This document shows, in pieces, positions 1 to 7,944 of a stretch of 64,000 bases of DNA. The translations under genes were made by a program, and so were the position numbers. The DNA lies in the NCBI GenBank assembly GCA_029237685.1, contig JAQZBV010000026.1, forward strand, positions 28,726-92,725, read 5' to 3'. Every line of letters starts with the position of its first letter. Position 1 is the stretch's first letter. Below the pieces are notes generated by a model, which saw nothing but the letters and a program-made list of their open reading frames with translations, did not search any database and was not told the DNA's origin. The DNA comes from Cytophagaceae bacterium (GTDB lineage: Bacteria; Bacteroidota; Bacteroidia; Cytophagales; Cytophagaceae).

Positions 1-686
1 CCTCTTTAAATACAGGCGGTACATGGGCTACAAGAACACTCACTGGTATCAACCTTCCCGCCGGCCAGCAAAAAATTTACCTGACGGCTAGTAACGGAGC
101 TCCGCTCAAATTGAATTGGCTGCGCATCAATTGCAGCGCAAACTGTGGCACCTTGCCTGTTACACTGACTTCATTCGATGTTATTGCGTTATCCGATCAT
201 TCTGCTCAGCTTACATGGGTGACAGCCTCAGAAGAAAATAACAAAGAGTTTAGTATTGAGAAAAGCCATGACGGTATAAACTTTACAGAAATTGGGATGG
301 TTCCGTCTGGAAGTAACAGTAACTTAAAACAAGAATATTATTTTACGGATGAGCATGTTGCAGGCACAACAAACTATTACCGATTAAAGCAAGTGGATCA
401 TGACGGAGAGTTTTCATACTCTCCCATAAAATCATTATCACGCTCCCCACAAACTGTGGTAGCAATTACGCCAACCACTATCCTAACCACATTAGAGAAC
501 CCACAAGATATTTATTATCTTATTACTACCTCCACAGGTCAGGTGCTGGACCGAGGAAATTATAAGGCTTCATCAGGAGTCATGGAGAAGAAGCTGCAGC
601 TTCGAGGATTATCAAGTGGTATTTATTTGATTCAGGTAGCTACTCAAGACATTTACTATTCAGGCAAACTATTTATTCAGGAATAA
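1..686 (+). CDS. C-terminal part of secreted CBM6-type protein with T9SS type A sorting domain (5' truncated by window)
   Basis: The reading frame is open from base 3, so the track start (a TTG at 111) is internal and the gene begins outside the window. The first visible residues, with GTWATRTLTGINLPAG and LKLNWLRI, match the last strands of a family 6 carbohydrate-binding module. A FN3-like linker follows (LPVTLTSFDV, then EENNKEFSIEKSHDGINF), common in Bacteroidota exoproteins. The last ~80 residues (LSSGIYLIQV, ending KLFIQE) are a type A T9SS sorting domain, so the product should be exported and anchored or released at the cell surface. The catalytic part, probably a glycoside hydrolase, lies upstream and cannot be named. 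The linker resembles that of the 53581-56253 protein. Confidence 0.85.
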   Translation, partial: SLNTGGTWATRTLTGINLPAGQQKIYLTASNGAPLKLNWLRINCSANCGTLPVTLTSFDVIALSDHSAQLTWVTASEENNKEFSIEKSHDGINFTEIGMVPSGSNSNLKQEYYFTDEHVAGTTNYYRLKQVDHDGEFSYSPIKSLSRSPQTVVAITPTTILTTLENPQDIYYLITTSTGQVLDRGNYKASSGVMEKKLQLRGLSSGIYLIQVATQDIYYSGKLFIQE

Positions 687-830
687 TTTGACGTATTCAG
701 ATCTATTTAGGACTCTTCCTTGCTAATCTAAAAGAATTATCTAAAAGAGATCGATCTGGAGTAGAGGTATACTTCCCTGTATTTTTTACAAATTCACATT
801 TTATTCATTTTTCAACTGTAAGTTTGTATC

Positions 831-1505
831 ATGAAGATACTCGCCATTGCAGATGGCTCTACTTATACTTTGCATGCTAAGTCTTTAGCAAAAGAAACTG
901 GCTTTACCATAGAGCTTGTTTCTTCTTTTGCTGAGGCTTCGGAAAAGGTACATCTGTACGAGTACGATTGTATTTTATTATTCAGTGCTACTAAAGGCAA
1001 CTGGCAACAAATCCTTACGGAACTCATACTTCAAAGTCAAAACAGCGGACTTATTTTATTAAAGCCGGAATTGGCGGTAGACGAAAAAGTCAACGCCTTT
1101 CAGGCAGGCGCTGACGATTGCCTTTCGATTCCATACCACACCGAAGAACTTAAAGCACGTATTCTTGCGATTGTACGACGCAAAAAATTCAATACCCGCC
1201 ATTTAATACATTTTGCAAATACTGTGATAGACCTGGGCAGTAAAAATGTTTGTGTATGGGACAATCCCATAACGCTCACACCCAAAGAGTACGACATTCT
1301 TCTTTACCTCATCATGAACAGGCACAAGGCTGTGCAAACAATCAGTCTAGCGGAGTACTTGTGGGGAGAAGAATCTGAAAACAAAGAATCCAACAACCTG
1401 TTGATTACACACATTCGCAACCTTAGGAAAAAATTAGTCCAAGCGAAAGCAGAAGTGGAAATCAAAAACATCTATGCTGTAGGTTATCAAATTATAGAAC
1501 TTTAA
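831..1505 (+). CDS. OmpR-family response regulator with degenerate receiver
   Basis: Receiver-like domain at residues 1-118 and an OmpR/PhoB winged-helix DNA-binding domain at ~125-224 (ITLTPKEYDILLYL, NLLITHIRNLRKKL, YAVGYQII). The receiver lacks the phosphorylation machinery: the phosphoacceptor position after YDCILL is Phe51, the N-terminal acidic pair is reduced to ADG, the usual LTA threonine is replaced (LLKP), and the KP lysine is Ile100 (SIPY). It is therefore probably phosphorylation-independent. First gene of a tight run (9-bp gap) with ChrB-domain and ChrA genes, so it is a plausible regulator of that operon. No cognate kinase is adjacent. Confidence 0.85.
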   Translation: MKILAIADGSTYTLHAKSLAKETGFTIELVSSFAEASEKVHLYEYDCILLFSATKGNWQQILTELILQSQNSGLILLKPELAVDEKVNAFQAGADDCLSIPYHTEELKARILAIVRRKKFNTRHLIHFANTVIDLGSKNVCVWDNPITLTPKEYDILLYLIMNRHKAVQTISLAEYLWGEESENKESNNLLITHIRNLRKKLVQAKAEVEIKNIYAVGYQIIEL

Positions 1506-1514
1506 TGTATCGCT

Positions 1515-1967
1515 ATGAAATGGATTACCAGAGAACGTCCTAAAATAGACCGCATCGCCTGTCCATGGCTGATCAAACGTTTCGTGGATCCGGAAGCGGA
1601 ATTTATTTATGTTCCCACCGAACAAGTGATTGAAAAATCACAGGAATTGAATGCGATTCCTTATGATATAGCCGGTGTTGAATATACACACGAAGGAGAA
1701 TTTTGCACCTTTGATTATATTCTTAAAAAACACCACTTGCAAGACGAAGGACTTCAACGCCTTGCTGTAATTGTGAGAGCAGCGGATACTGACGATTATA
1801 ATTTATCTATACAAGCCGCAGGATTATTTGCCATCTCCGCGGGTCTTTCTTACAACTTCAAAAACGATCATGAAATGTTAGGACACGGCATGATACTATA
1901 CGATGCATTATACAGCTGGTGCAAATACGTGAGTACCGAAACACACGGTTGGGAATTCAAAAAATAA
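1515..1967 (+). CDS. ChrB C-terminal domain protein (chromate-resistance associated)
   Basis: About 150 residues beginning MKWITRERPKIDRIACPWL, the signature of the ChrB C-terminal domain (PKIDRIACPWLI, EGEFCTFD, RAADTDD). Full-length ChrB of proteobacteria is about twice as long and has an N-terminal regulatory half; only the C-terminal domain is present here, as in many stand-alone versions next to chrA. His, Cys and Asp residues (GEFCTFD, RAADTDD) are conserved in the family and may bind metal. It lies 9 bp after the regulator and 8 bp before the next gene. The biochemical role of the stand-alone domain is not established. Confidence 0.85.
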   Translation: MKWITRERPKIDRIACPWLIKRFVDPEAEFIYVPTEQVIEKSQELNAIPYDIAGVEYTHEGEFCTFDYILKKHHLQDEGLQRLAVIVRAADTDDYNLSIQAAGLFAISAGLSYNFKNDHEMLGHGMILYDALYSWCKYVSTETHGWEFKK

Positions 1968-1975
1968 TATATGCT

Positions 1976-2506
1976 ATGAATTACAAACAGCTTTTAATCA
2001 TTTTAACTTTTTCAATAAATGCCCTGACACTTTTCGGGCAATCCGATTCTTTACAAAACAAAGTCGAAAACCATAAATACCCTGAAATTAAAGGTTACAC
2101 AGGCCTTGTGCATCCGCTGTACAGTTGGAGCGACGATGGAAATCATGCGAACTTCACAGATTATTATGTAGTAGGAAATCCCTGGGGCATCAACATCTGG
2201 AAAAGCTCTAAGTTCGGCGTTTCTTTGGAGTTTACTCCTTTTATTAAGTTCGCGAATAACGACAGTAAACTTTCTAATTTCTTATTCCATCCCGGTGTCC
2301 TGTACCGTTTGGGACATGACTTTACACTCATAGGACGTGTAGCGTATGAAGCCTCTGGACGTTATGGTTTTACTCCTATACTAAACAAAGTCATTTACAG
2401 AGATCAAGGCAATACTGTTTTTATTGCGGCGCTGTTTCCTGCGCGTTATGGAAATCTCTCCGCCCCTTCTTATACAGTAGCTTTTCAATTTGGCATCGGA
2501 TTTTAA
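1976..2506 (+). CDS. Exported hypothetical protein in chromate operon
   Basis: I place the start at the in-frame ATG at 1976 (MNYKQLLIILTFSI) rather than the track start at 1919, because it gives a clean signal peptide ending near ALTLFGQ and removes overlap with the ChrB-domain gene. The mature 150 residues contain alternating hydrophobic/polar stretches and end FQFGIGF with a terminal aromatic, as in small outer-membrane barrels. It sits between ChrB and ChrA genes with gaps under 10 bp, so it is co-transcribed. I do not recognise the family; a small outer-membrane or periplasmic role is inference. Confidence 0.65.
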   Translation: MNYKQLLIILTFSINALTLFGQSDSLQNKVENHKYPEIKGYTGLVHPLYSWSDDGNHANFTDYYVVGNPWGINIWKSSKFGVSLEFTPFIKFANNDSKLSNFLFHPGVLYRLGHDFTLIGRVAYEASGRYGFTPILNKVIYRDQGNTVFIAALFPARYGNLSAPSYTVAFQFGIGF

Positions 2507-2515
2507 TCTATTGTT

Positions 2516-3667
2516 ATGCAGGCATTACCTTCTTATTCTCTAAAAGATTTAATTATCTACTTTCTGAAGTTAGGCACCTGGGGTTTCGGAGGTCCGGTAG
2601 CACTGGTCGGTTACATGCACAGAGATTTGGTAGAACGCAAGCAGTGGATATCAGAAGACGATTACAAAGAAGGCATAGCGCTTTCACAACTGGCTCCAGG
2701 CCCTTTAGCGGCACAGCTTTCTATCTACCTGGGTTATGTACACTATCATATACTGGGAGCCACACTGGTGGGCTTAGCTTTTGTACTCCCTTCCTTTTTA
2801 ATGGTATTAGGCATTGGCTGGGCTTATGTTTCCTTAGGAGGTCTATCCTGGATGCAAGCCGTATTCTATGGTGTAGGCGCAGCGGTGATTGGTATCATTA
2901 CGGTCAGCAGTTATAAACTGACCACTAAAAGTATTGGCAAAGACCTTTGGTTATGGAGCATTTTTACAGTGCTAGGCGTTTTTACATTTGTCACAGAAGA
3001 AGAAAACATTTGGCTCATTCTCGCTTCCGGTATTTTGATCTGGTTTAAGAAATGTCCTCCGACATTTCGAAGGCCACAATTGGGTATGATCATCTGGCCT
3101 TCCTTGTTACAAATACCCGTAGCGACTGCCACAGGCAGTAAGCTTTGGCAGATTACCTGGTTCTTTACCAAAGCGGGGGCTTTTGTTTTTGGAAGCGGCT
3201 TAGCGATTGTCCCCTTTTTGTACGGAGGTGTAGTGAAAGAGTACCAGTGGTTAAATGAGCAACAATTTGTAGACGCCGTAGCCGTAGCTATGATTACTCC
3301 CGGACCTGTCGTTATCACAGTAGGATTTATCGGTTACCTCACCGCCGGTGCAGCGGGTGCTTGCATAGCCGCTTTGGCTACTTTTATTCCTTGTTATTTA
3401 TTTACGATTTTACCGGCTCCCTATTTTAAAAAATATGGAAAACATCTGGGCATCAAAGCCTTTGTAGACGGCGTTACTGCTGCAGCTATTGGTGCTATAG
3501 CAGGTGCGGTATTGGTGCTGGCTAAAAGAAATTTAATCGACATTCCCACTCTTTTGATCGCTGTCACTACGGCGTTGGTTTTATTGCGCTTCAAAAAACT
3601 ACAGGAACCGCTGGTCATTTTAGCCGCTTCTATTATCGGTATTGTGCTCAAATTATGGATACTATAA
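2516..3667 (+). CDS. chrA: Chromate transporter, long-chain two-domain ChrA family
   Basis: 383 residues with two homologous halves. The N half has GTWGFGGPVALVGYM and LSQLAPGPLAAQLSIYLGY; the C half has GAFVFGSGLAIVPFL and VAMITPGPVVITVGFIGYL. These paired FGG/APGP and FGSG/TPGP motifs define the CHR superfamily (bidomain form), an inner-membrane efflux permease for chromate and perhaps sulfate. About 10 membrane spans are expected. Last gene of the regulator-ChrB-exported protein-ChrA operon (9-bp gap). Substrate is inferred from family and from the neighbouring ChrB-domain gene. Confidence 0.92.
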   Translation: MQALPSYSLKDLIIYFLKLGTWGFGGPVALVGYMHRDLVERKQWISEDDYKEGIALSQLAPGPLAAQLSIYLGYVHYHILGATLVGLAFVLPSFLMVLGIGWAYVSLGGLSWMQAVFYGVGAAVIGIITVSSYKLTTKSIGKDLWLWSIFTVLGVFTFVTEEENIWLILASGILIWFKKCPPTFRRPQLGMIIWPSLLQIPVATATGSKLWQITWFFTKAGAFVFGSGLAIVPFLYGGVVKEYQWLNEQQFVDAVAVAMITPGPVVITVGFIGYLTAGAAGACIAALATFIPCYLFTILPAPYFKKYGKHLGIKAFVDGVTAAAIGAIAGAVLVLAKRNLIDIPTLLIAVTTALVLLRFKKLQEPLVILAASIIGIVLKLWIL

Positions 3668-3749
3668 AACCATTCTAGTAACATTTTAATTTCCAACACT
3701 CTACTAAATAAATACAAAATCGTAACCTCGGGAAAACTTTTACCGTATA

Positions 3750-3773
3750 AACTTTCAATAATATTTGAAAGTT
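3750..3773. promoter_or_regulatory. Palindromic operator upstream of GbsR-like gene
   Basis: Perfect inverted repeat AACTTTCAA-N6-TTGAAAGTT ending 25 bp before the regulator start codon at 3799. Arms are 3750-3758 and 3765-3773. The AT spacer and right arm overlap a sequence close to the Bacteroidota -7 element. A related site with the same 6-bp spacing occurs before the gene at 4351. This pattern fits autoregulation by the winged-helix protein encoded just downstream. Confidence 0.65.
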
Positions 3774-3798
3774 CAATAAGATTACTTAGGTTTACAGC

Positions 3799-4296
3799 AT
3801 GAAATATTCAGAAGCCAAAGAGAAATACATACAAGCCTGGGGTACCCTGGGGTCAAGCTGGGGTGTCAACCGCACCATGGCTCAGATCCATGCCTTGTTG
3901 ATGATCTCGACGGTACCTTTGTCTACAGAGGAATTGATGGAAGAACTAAAAATTTCACGCGGCAATACCAACATGAATGTACGTGCCCTGATGGATTGGG
4001 GCCTGGCAGAAAAAGTATTGGTACCCGGTGAACGCAAAGAATATTTCAAAGCCGACAAGAACATCATGAACATCGGTGTGCAAGTGGCAAAAGAAAGAAA
4101 ACGCAGAGAACTCGATCCTATCATAAAATTATTGAATGACATTACACTGGTGGAAGGCGATACAGCCGAAGTAAAAGAATTTAGAAAAGTGACCAAGGAC
4201 CTTCAAAAATTTGCCACACAAACTGAATCTGTACTAGATCTCTTTATCAAGTCTAATCAAAACTGGTTCTTTAAAATTTTAGGAAAACTACGTTAA
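3799..4296 (+). CDS. GbsR/MarR-family transcriptional regulator
   Basis: 165 residues with the family opening YSEAKEKYIQAWGTLGSSWG and NRTMAQIHALLMIS, a winged helix (LSTEELMEELKISRGNTNMNVRALMDWGL) and a wing ending PGERKEYFKAD, followed by a C-terminal helical dimerisation segment. GbsR-type proteins are dimeric repressors; the ligand cannot be read from sequence. Preceded by a perfect AACTTTCAA palindrome, with a second near-copy between its stop and the next gene, so it likely controls itself and the 4351 operon. Confidence 0.85.
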   Translation: MKYSEAKEKYIQAWGTLGSSWGVNRTMAQIHALLMISTVPLSTEELMEELKISRGNTNMNVRALMDWGLAEKVLVPGERKEYFKADKNIMNIGVQVAKERKRRELDPIIKLLNDITLVEGDTAEVKEFRKVTKDLQKFATQTESVLDLFIKSNQNWFFKILGKLR

Positions 4297-4313
4297 AAAA
4301 ATTTAAACCAATG

Positions 4314-4334
4314 TTTCAATAGTTATTGAAAGTT
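4314..4334. promoter_or_regulatory. Second GbsR-type operator before the 4351 operon
   Basis: TTTCAA-N6-TTGAAAGTT, with core arms 4314-4319 and 4326-4331 and the full right arm extending to 4334. Right arm identical to the site at 3765-3773 and spacer length the same; the left arm has two mismatches. It lies in the 54-bp gap between the regulator stop and the ATG at 4351, 16 bp before that start, where a repressor would block initiation. Confidence 0.55.
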
Positions 4335-4350
4335 ATGAAATAGTATAATT

Positions 4351-4713
4351 ATGAATCCTACTGTACTCACCTTCGTCTTATACTTACTGGTTGCCGGAAA
4401 CACGACATACTTCCTGGGTCGGAGTTTGTATACCAACGGCGAACATTTTCTGGCTTCTATCTTTATACAACGTCCGGAGATTGTACAACCGCTGAATACT
4501 ATTTTACTCATTGGTTTTTACCTCATCAACCTGGGATTTGTATTGTTGTTCTTCACTCAGCAAAAAGACTTGCACAACAGCATCTCCATCGCAGAATTCC
4601 TGGCAGAAAAAATAGGTGTCGTATACCTGGTACTCGGCAGCATGCACCTCTTCAACATCTTTGTATTCATTACGATTGAAAAAAGACTTTATACACCTAA
4701 CCCTAAACGCTAA
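4351..4713 (+). CDS. Small membrane protein, first of a paralogous pair
   Basis: 120 residues, about three hydrophobic segments (VLTFVLYLLVAGNTTYFLG; ILLIGFYLINLGFVLLFF; YLVLGSMHLFNIFVFI). Shares with the next gene the pattern GFYLxNxG, then LxEKIGxxxxYLG and a final N-containing helix, so the two arose by duplication. No domain name recognised. Located directly behind a GbsR-type operator and 4 bp before the paralog, so the pair is probably the main target of the regulator. Confidence 0.7.
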   Translation: MNPTVLTFVLYLLVAGNTTYFLGRSLYTNGEHFLASIFIQRPEIVQPLNTILLIGFYLINLGFVLLFFTQQKDLHNSISIAEFLAEKIGVVYLVLGSMHLFNIFVFITIEKRLYTPNPKR

Positions 4714-4717
4714 TTAT

Positions 4718-5110
4718 ATGGAAACTACACTAAGTACCTCAGAACTGACCAACAAACTGATTGTTCAAACTTACCTGATCTACCTGCCTATCGCAGTCAT
4801 CATGACTATCCTGGTTGCAAGAACGTTATTCAAAAACAGTAAAATATTTATGCTCGATATTTTTCACGGCAGAGCTGAAATTGCGTTCGCCACCAATCGC
4901 TTGTTTGAGATTGGCTTTTACCTGCTCAATGTCGGCGCCGCGCTGCTTATTTTGAAAACGTACCACATTCACAATTATCAGGAAATGATTGAAGCCTTGA
5001 GTGAAAAAATTGGAGGGTTTTCAATTTACCTTGGCGTGATTCTCTTCCTGAATTTATTGCTTTTCTTCCGCGGAAAAAGAAAAGCCAGTCAAAGCTTACA
5101 ACGCAACTGA
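4718..5110 (+). CDS. Small membrane protein, second of a paralogous pair
   Basis: The start is set at the ATG at 4718 (METTLSTSELTNK), 4 bp after the preceding stop; the longer track version would overlap the upstream gene by about 100 bp and has no homology there. 130 residues with hydrophobic segments LIYLPIAVIMTILVA, RLFEIGFYLLNVGAALLIL and FSIYLGVILFLNLLLFF. Same GFYLLNVG and LSEKIGGFSIYLG pattern as the gene before it. Function unknown; a hetero-oligomeric membrane pair is a reasonable guess. Confidence 0.7.
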   Translation: METTLSTSELTNKLIVQTYLIYLPIAVIMTILVARTLFKNSKIFMLDIFHGRAEIAFATNRLFEIGFYLLNVGAALLILKTYHIHNYQEMIEALSEKIGGFSIYLGVILFLNLLLFFRGKRKASQSLQRN

Positions 5111-5206
5111 CTATGATAAAAATTAGACCTCTGTTTTAGTTAAGATCTTTTGTTTCCATGAAATGAATGATTTAATGATTAACAGAATACTTGGTCTAAC
5201 GAATAT

Positions 5207-5674
5207 ATGGAACTAAACAAATACAATCCCATGGAAGCGAACCGACCGATGATTTATAGAGTAGCGATTATGCTGAGTGCCATAGCCTTCACCGCTTTTA
5301 CTCTTAGCCGATTTTCTCTCCTGATTCAATCGTTTTTGGCCATCCCTTATGATTGGAGACTTGAGCTGGCTATCGTTACAGGACAATTGGTGTTTCAATT
5401 TCCTTTTATATACCACAAACCCTTTGCTGTAAAATGGGTATATTTCGAAAACATGTTGATGGTTTCCATGATCGGTTCGCTTTTGTTGATTCCTCTTCTT
5501 GTGGTGAATCACTTTTATTCTCTACCGGTAGAAGTCAATGTGGGGTACTTTGCCTTGGTGCTAGCGACGCTCTTCTTTGAACACCGTCGCAGGATTCATC
5601 GTTTGCAATTGCCAAGCTACCTTTGCTATACCTGGATTCTGTATCGCTTATTGATTTTACCTTTTATCCTTTAA
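5207..5674 (+). CDS. Hypothetical multispanning membrane protein
   Basis: 155 residues with four likely membrane helices (AIMLSAIAFTAFTL; LAIVTGQLVFQFPFIY; MVSMIGSLLLIPLLVV; YFALVLATLFFE). A 96-bp gap separates it from the previous gene, and it ends 4 bp before the SDR gene, so it opens a five-gene block (5207-8418) with nearly no spacers. No family recognised from sequence. Confidence 0.65.
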   Translation: MELNKYNPMEANRPMIYRVAIMLSAIAFTAFTLSRFSLLIQSFLAIPYDWRLELAIVTGQLVFQFPFIYHKPFAVKWVYFENMLMVSMIGSLLLIPLLVVNHFYSLPVEVNVGYFALVLATLFFEHRRRIHRLQLPSYLCYTWILYRLLILPFIL

Positions 5675-5678
5675 TCTT

Positions 5679-6566
5679 ATGAAAAAGAAAGTTGTACTTG
5701 CCGGAGGAACAGGTTTTATAGGAACGTATTTAGCGGAATACTTTTCTGCACAAGACTATCAGGTCGTCATTATTGCACGCAGCGCAGGAGCTGTATCATG
5801 GAACGATCAGCAAGGTATTGTCAATGCCTTAGAGGATGCTGAAATGCTCATTAACCTCGCCGGTAAATCGGTTGACTGCCGTTACAATGAAAAAAACAAA
5901 ACAGAAATTTTGTTGTCCCGTACTGAAACCACCAAAACTTTAGGTGAGGCTTTGCAAAAATGCCAGCGACCTCCTGAATTATGGTTGAACTCCAGTACAG
6001 CGACCATATACAGACACGCGGAAGACAGACCAATGACTGAAAGTCAAGGTGAAATAGGTAAAGGTTTTTCAGTCCATGTGGCCACTAGCTGGGAAAAAGC
6101 ATTGTTTGATTTTCAACTTCCTAAAACCCGTTTAGTCGCTTTGCGTATCGCTGTTGTACTCGGTAAACAGGCACCGGTTATGGTGCCTCTCAAACGCCTG
6201 GTACGATTTGGCTTAGGTGGTCATCAGGGAAACGGACAGCAGCTATTCAGTTGGATACACATAGAAGATTTGAAAAACATCATCCTCTTTATTCAGAAAA
6301 ACAAATCCCTATCCGGTGCTTACAATTGCGCTGCCCCCCACCCTGTAAAGAATCATGTATTCATGCAAGAGTTGCGCAAAGCCATGGGGGTTCCCTTTGG
6401 ATTGCCATCTCCTAAATGGCTGTTAGAACCCGGAGCTTTTCTCATTCGTACAGAAACAGAATTGATACTCAAAAGCCGTTGGGTGATCCCTGAAAAATTA
6501 CTGGAAAGTGGATTCTCTTTTAAATATGAAAACATTGATCAGGCTTTTGAAGACATTATAAACTAA
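5679..6566 (+). CDS. TIGR01777-family atypical SDR oxidoreductase/epimerase
   Basis: 295 residues. N-terminal Rossmann motif GGTGFIGTYLAEYF; ALEDAEMLINLAGKSVDCRYNEKNK is typical of TIGR01777 (SDR a32; C-terminal DUF1731). Downstream LNSSTATIY and W-E-KALFDFQ segments place the catalytic region, and RIAVVLGKQAPVMVPLKRLVRFGLGG plus QQLFSWIHIEDL complete the family pattern. Members bind NAD(P)H; many are loosely annotated as cell-division inhibitor SulA without evidence. Here it lies between two membrane-protein genes and close to an acyltransferase, suggesting a lipid-modifying reduction. Substrate unknown. Confidence 0.85.
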   Translation: MKKKVVLAGGTGFIGTYLAEYFSAQDYQVVIIARSAGAVSWNDQQGIVNALEDAEMLINLAGKSVDCRYNEKNKTEILLSRTETTKTLGEALQKCQRPPELWLNSSTATIYRHAEDRPMTESQGEIGKGFSVHVATSWEKALFDFQLPKTRLVALRIAVVLGKQAPVMVPLKRLVRFGLGGHQGNGQQLFSWIHIEDLKNIILFIQKNKSLSGAYNCAAPHPVKNHVFMQELRKAMGVPFGLPSPKWLLEPGAFLIRTETELILKSRWVIPEKLLESGFSFKYENIDQAFEDIIN

Positions 6567-6570
6567 ATAG

Positions 6571-6999
6571 ATGAAGACCGAGTATTTACACGTGTTAATT
6601 TTTCTTGCCGGGATAGCTCATATGGTGCTGAGTATCGCGAGTACCTTTATTCCTAAGGCACTGGAATGGCATAAATCATTGAACACATTGCCGGTGCTTT
6701 TGAAACAAATGTTTTGGGCTTATGCAGGCTATATACTCATCATCAATTTTAGTTTTGGATTACTTTCTGTTTTAGGAACGAAAGAACTACTCGATCGTTC
6801 TTTTCTGGCTCAATACATCACACTGTTCATAACCATCTATTGGTTTGCAAGACTTCTGATTCAATTCTTCTATTTCGACACGACGCAAGCTCCAAAAGGT
6901 TTCTGGTATAAATCAGGAGAGATCGCATTAATTCTTTTGTTCGCATTATTCACAGGCATTTATTTCACCGCCTTTTTATACAATGGCACATGGATTTAG
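6571..6999 (+). CDS. Hypothetical membrane protein
   Basis: 142 residues with four hydrophobic helices (LHVLIFLAGIAHMVLSIAS; FWAYAGYILIINFSFGLLSVL; YITLFITIYWFARLLI; IALILLFALFTGIYFTAFL). Starts 4 bp after the SDR gene and overlaps the wax-synthase-like gene by 10 bp, implying translational coupling. No named domain recognised; co-conservation with the acyltransferase would suggest an accessory subunit. Confidence 0.7.
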   Translation: MKTEYLHVLIFLAGIAHMVLSIASTFIPKALEWHKSLNTLPVLLKQMFWAYAGYILIINFSFGLLSVLGTKELLDRSFLAQYITLFITIYWFARLLIQFFYFDTTQAPKGFWYKSGEIALILLFALFTGIYFTAFLYNGTWI

Positions 7000-7943
7000 T
7001 CCTCTTCTATAGTGTGGCATGCTCCATCTTGTTACTCTTCACCGGATACTTTGTTCCTTTTATCAGAAATAAAACAACGGCGAGAGGAATCAGCTGGACT
7101 ATCGCTGTGATGAGTACCGTGATTTCTATCTACAGTACACTGGATCAGCCGCCACTGGTAAGAATGCTCCTTATTACATCCATACAATTGTTAAGCATGA
7201 AGGGATTGGTGATGGTTGAAACATATACAGGAAAACCACGCCTTCACTTTTTGCAATGGTTGCCTTTTGCACAAGGTTGGTTTGGCATGAGACCTGTATT
7301 ATTTGAAGCGTTGATTTCAAGGGCACAATCAGGCGTTTGGTATTTTATATTGAAAGGCTGTTCAAGAATCCTGTTGGGTCTCCTCTTATTGCTGCTTTCT
7401 ACGTTCATCTCTTTAGAGTTCTTGTCCAATCTTCTCTTACTGGTTGGCTTAAGTTTTATCCTGCATTTTGGAATACTAAATTTAAGCACCGGGCTGTGGA
7501 GAGCATTAGGGCTGGATGTAAAAGAACTCTTCATCGCTCCTTACAAAGCCAGGTCTCTAAAAGAATTTTGGGGCAAACGATGGAACATGGCTTTTTCTGA
7601 GATGACAGCAAGCATTGTGTACAAACCGTTTTTACCTGTTTTAGGCAAACAAAAATCCGTGGCCGCTTCCTTTCTATTCTCCGGTATCTTGCATGAGGTT
7701 GCCATTTCTTTTCCCGTGCAAGCCGGTTATGGATTGCCTTTATTGTATTTTGCTTTACATGCATTCCTTATGTTTATAGAAAACAAAACGATGGTTATTC
7801 AAAAAATTACGGCACATCGTGTATGGGGACATGTATGGGTAATGACTTGGTTAATACTACCTCTTCCTTTACTCTTTCATAAGAATTTCATAGATGCTGT
7901 AGCAAAACCTTTGGCCCTTTCTATTCTGCATTTAATCTATTAA
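6990..7943 (+). CDS. Wax-synthase-like membrane-bound O-acyltransferase
   Basis: 317 residues, strongly hydrophobic, about 8 membrane spans. The diagnostic region is SLKEFWGKRWNMAFSEM followed by Y-KPFLPVL and ASFLFSGILHEVAI, matching the plant-type wax synthase branch of MBOAT enzymes; the His in SGILHE is the expected catalytic residue. Such enzymes transfer acyl chains to alcohols or other hydroxyls in the membrane. Overlaps the upstream gene by 10 bp and ends 1 bp before the SRPBCC gene. Acyl donor and acceptor are unknown, and these sequences are uncommon in bacteria. Confidence 0.75.
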   Translation: MDLVLFYSVACSILLLFTGYFVPFIRNKTTARGISWTIAVMSTVISIYSTLDQPPLVRMLLITSIQLLSMKGLVMVETYTGKPRLHFLQWLPFAQGWFGMRPVLFEALISRAQSGVWYFILKGCSRILLGLLLLLLSTFISLEFLSNLLLLVGLSFILHFGILNLSTGLWRALGLDVKELFIAPYKARSLKEFWGKRWNMAFSEMTASIVYKPFLPVLGKQKSVAASFLFSGILHEVAISFPVQAGYGLPLLYFALHAFLMFIENKTMVIQKITAHRVWGHVWVMTWLILPLPLLFHKNFIDAVAKPLALSILHLIY

Positions 7944-7944
7944 T

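Noticed and set aside
819-826. TAAGTTTG, a perfect Bacteroidota -7 box before the regulator gene
   Set aside because: Only 4 bp from the start codon and with no -33 TTG at proper spacing; would need a leaderless transcript.
1919-1975. N-terminal extension of the small exported protein
   Set aside because: It overlaps the ChrB-domain gene, and the ATG at 1976 gives a clean signal peptide.
4616-4717. 34-codon extension of the second paralogous membrane protein
   Set aside because: Overlaps the preceding gene by about 100 bp and has no similarity to the paralog.
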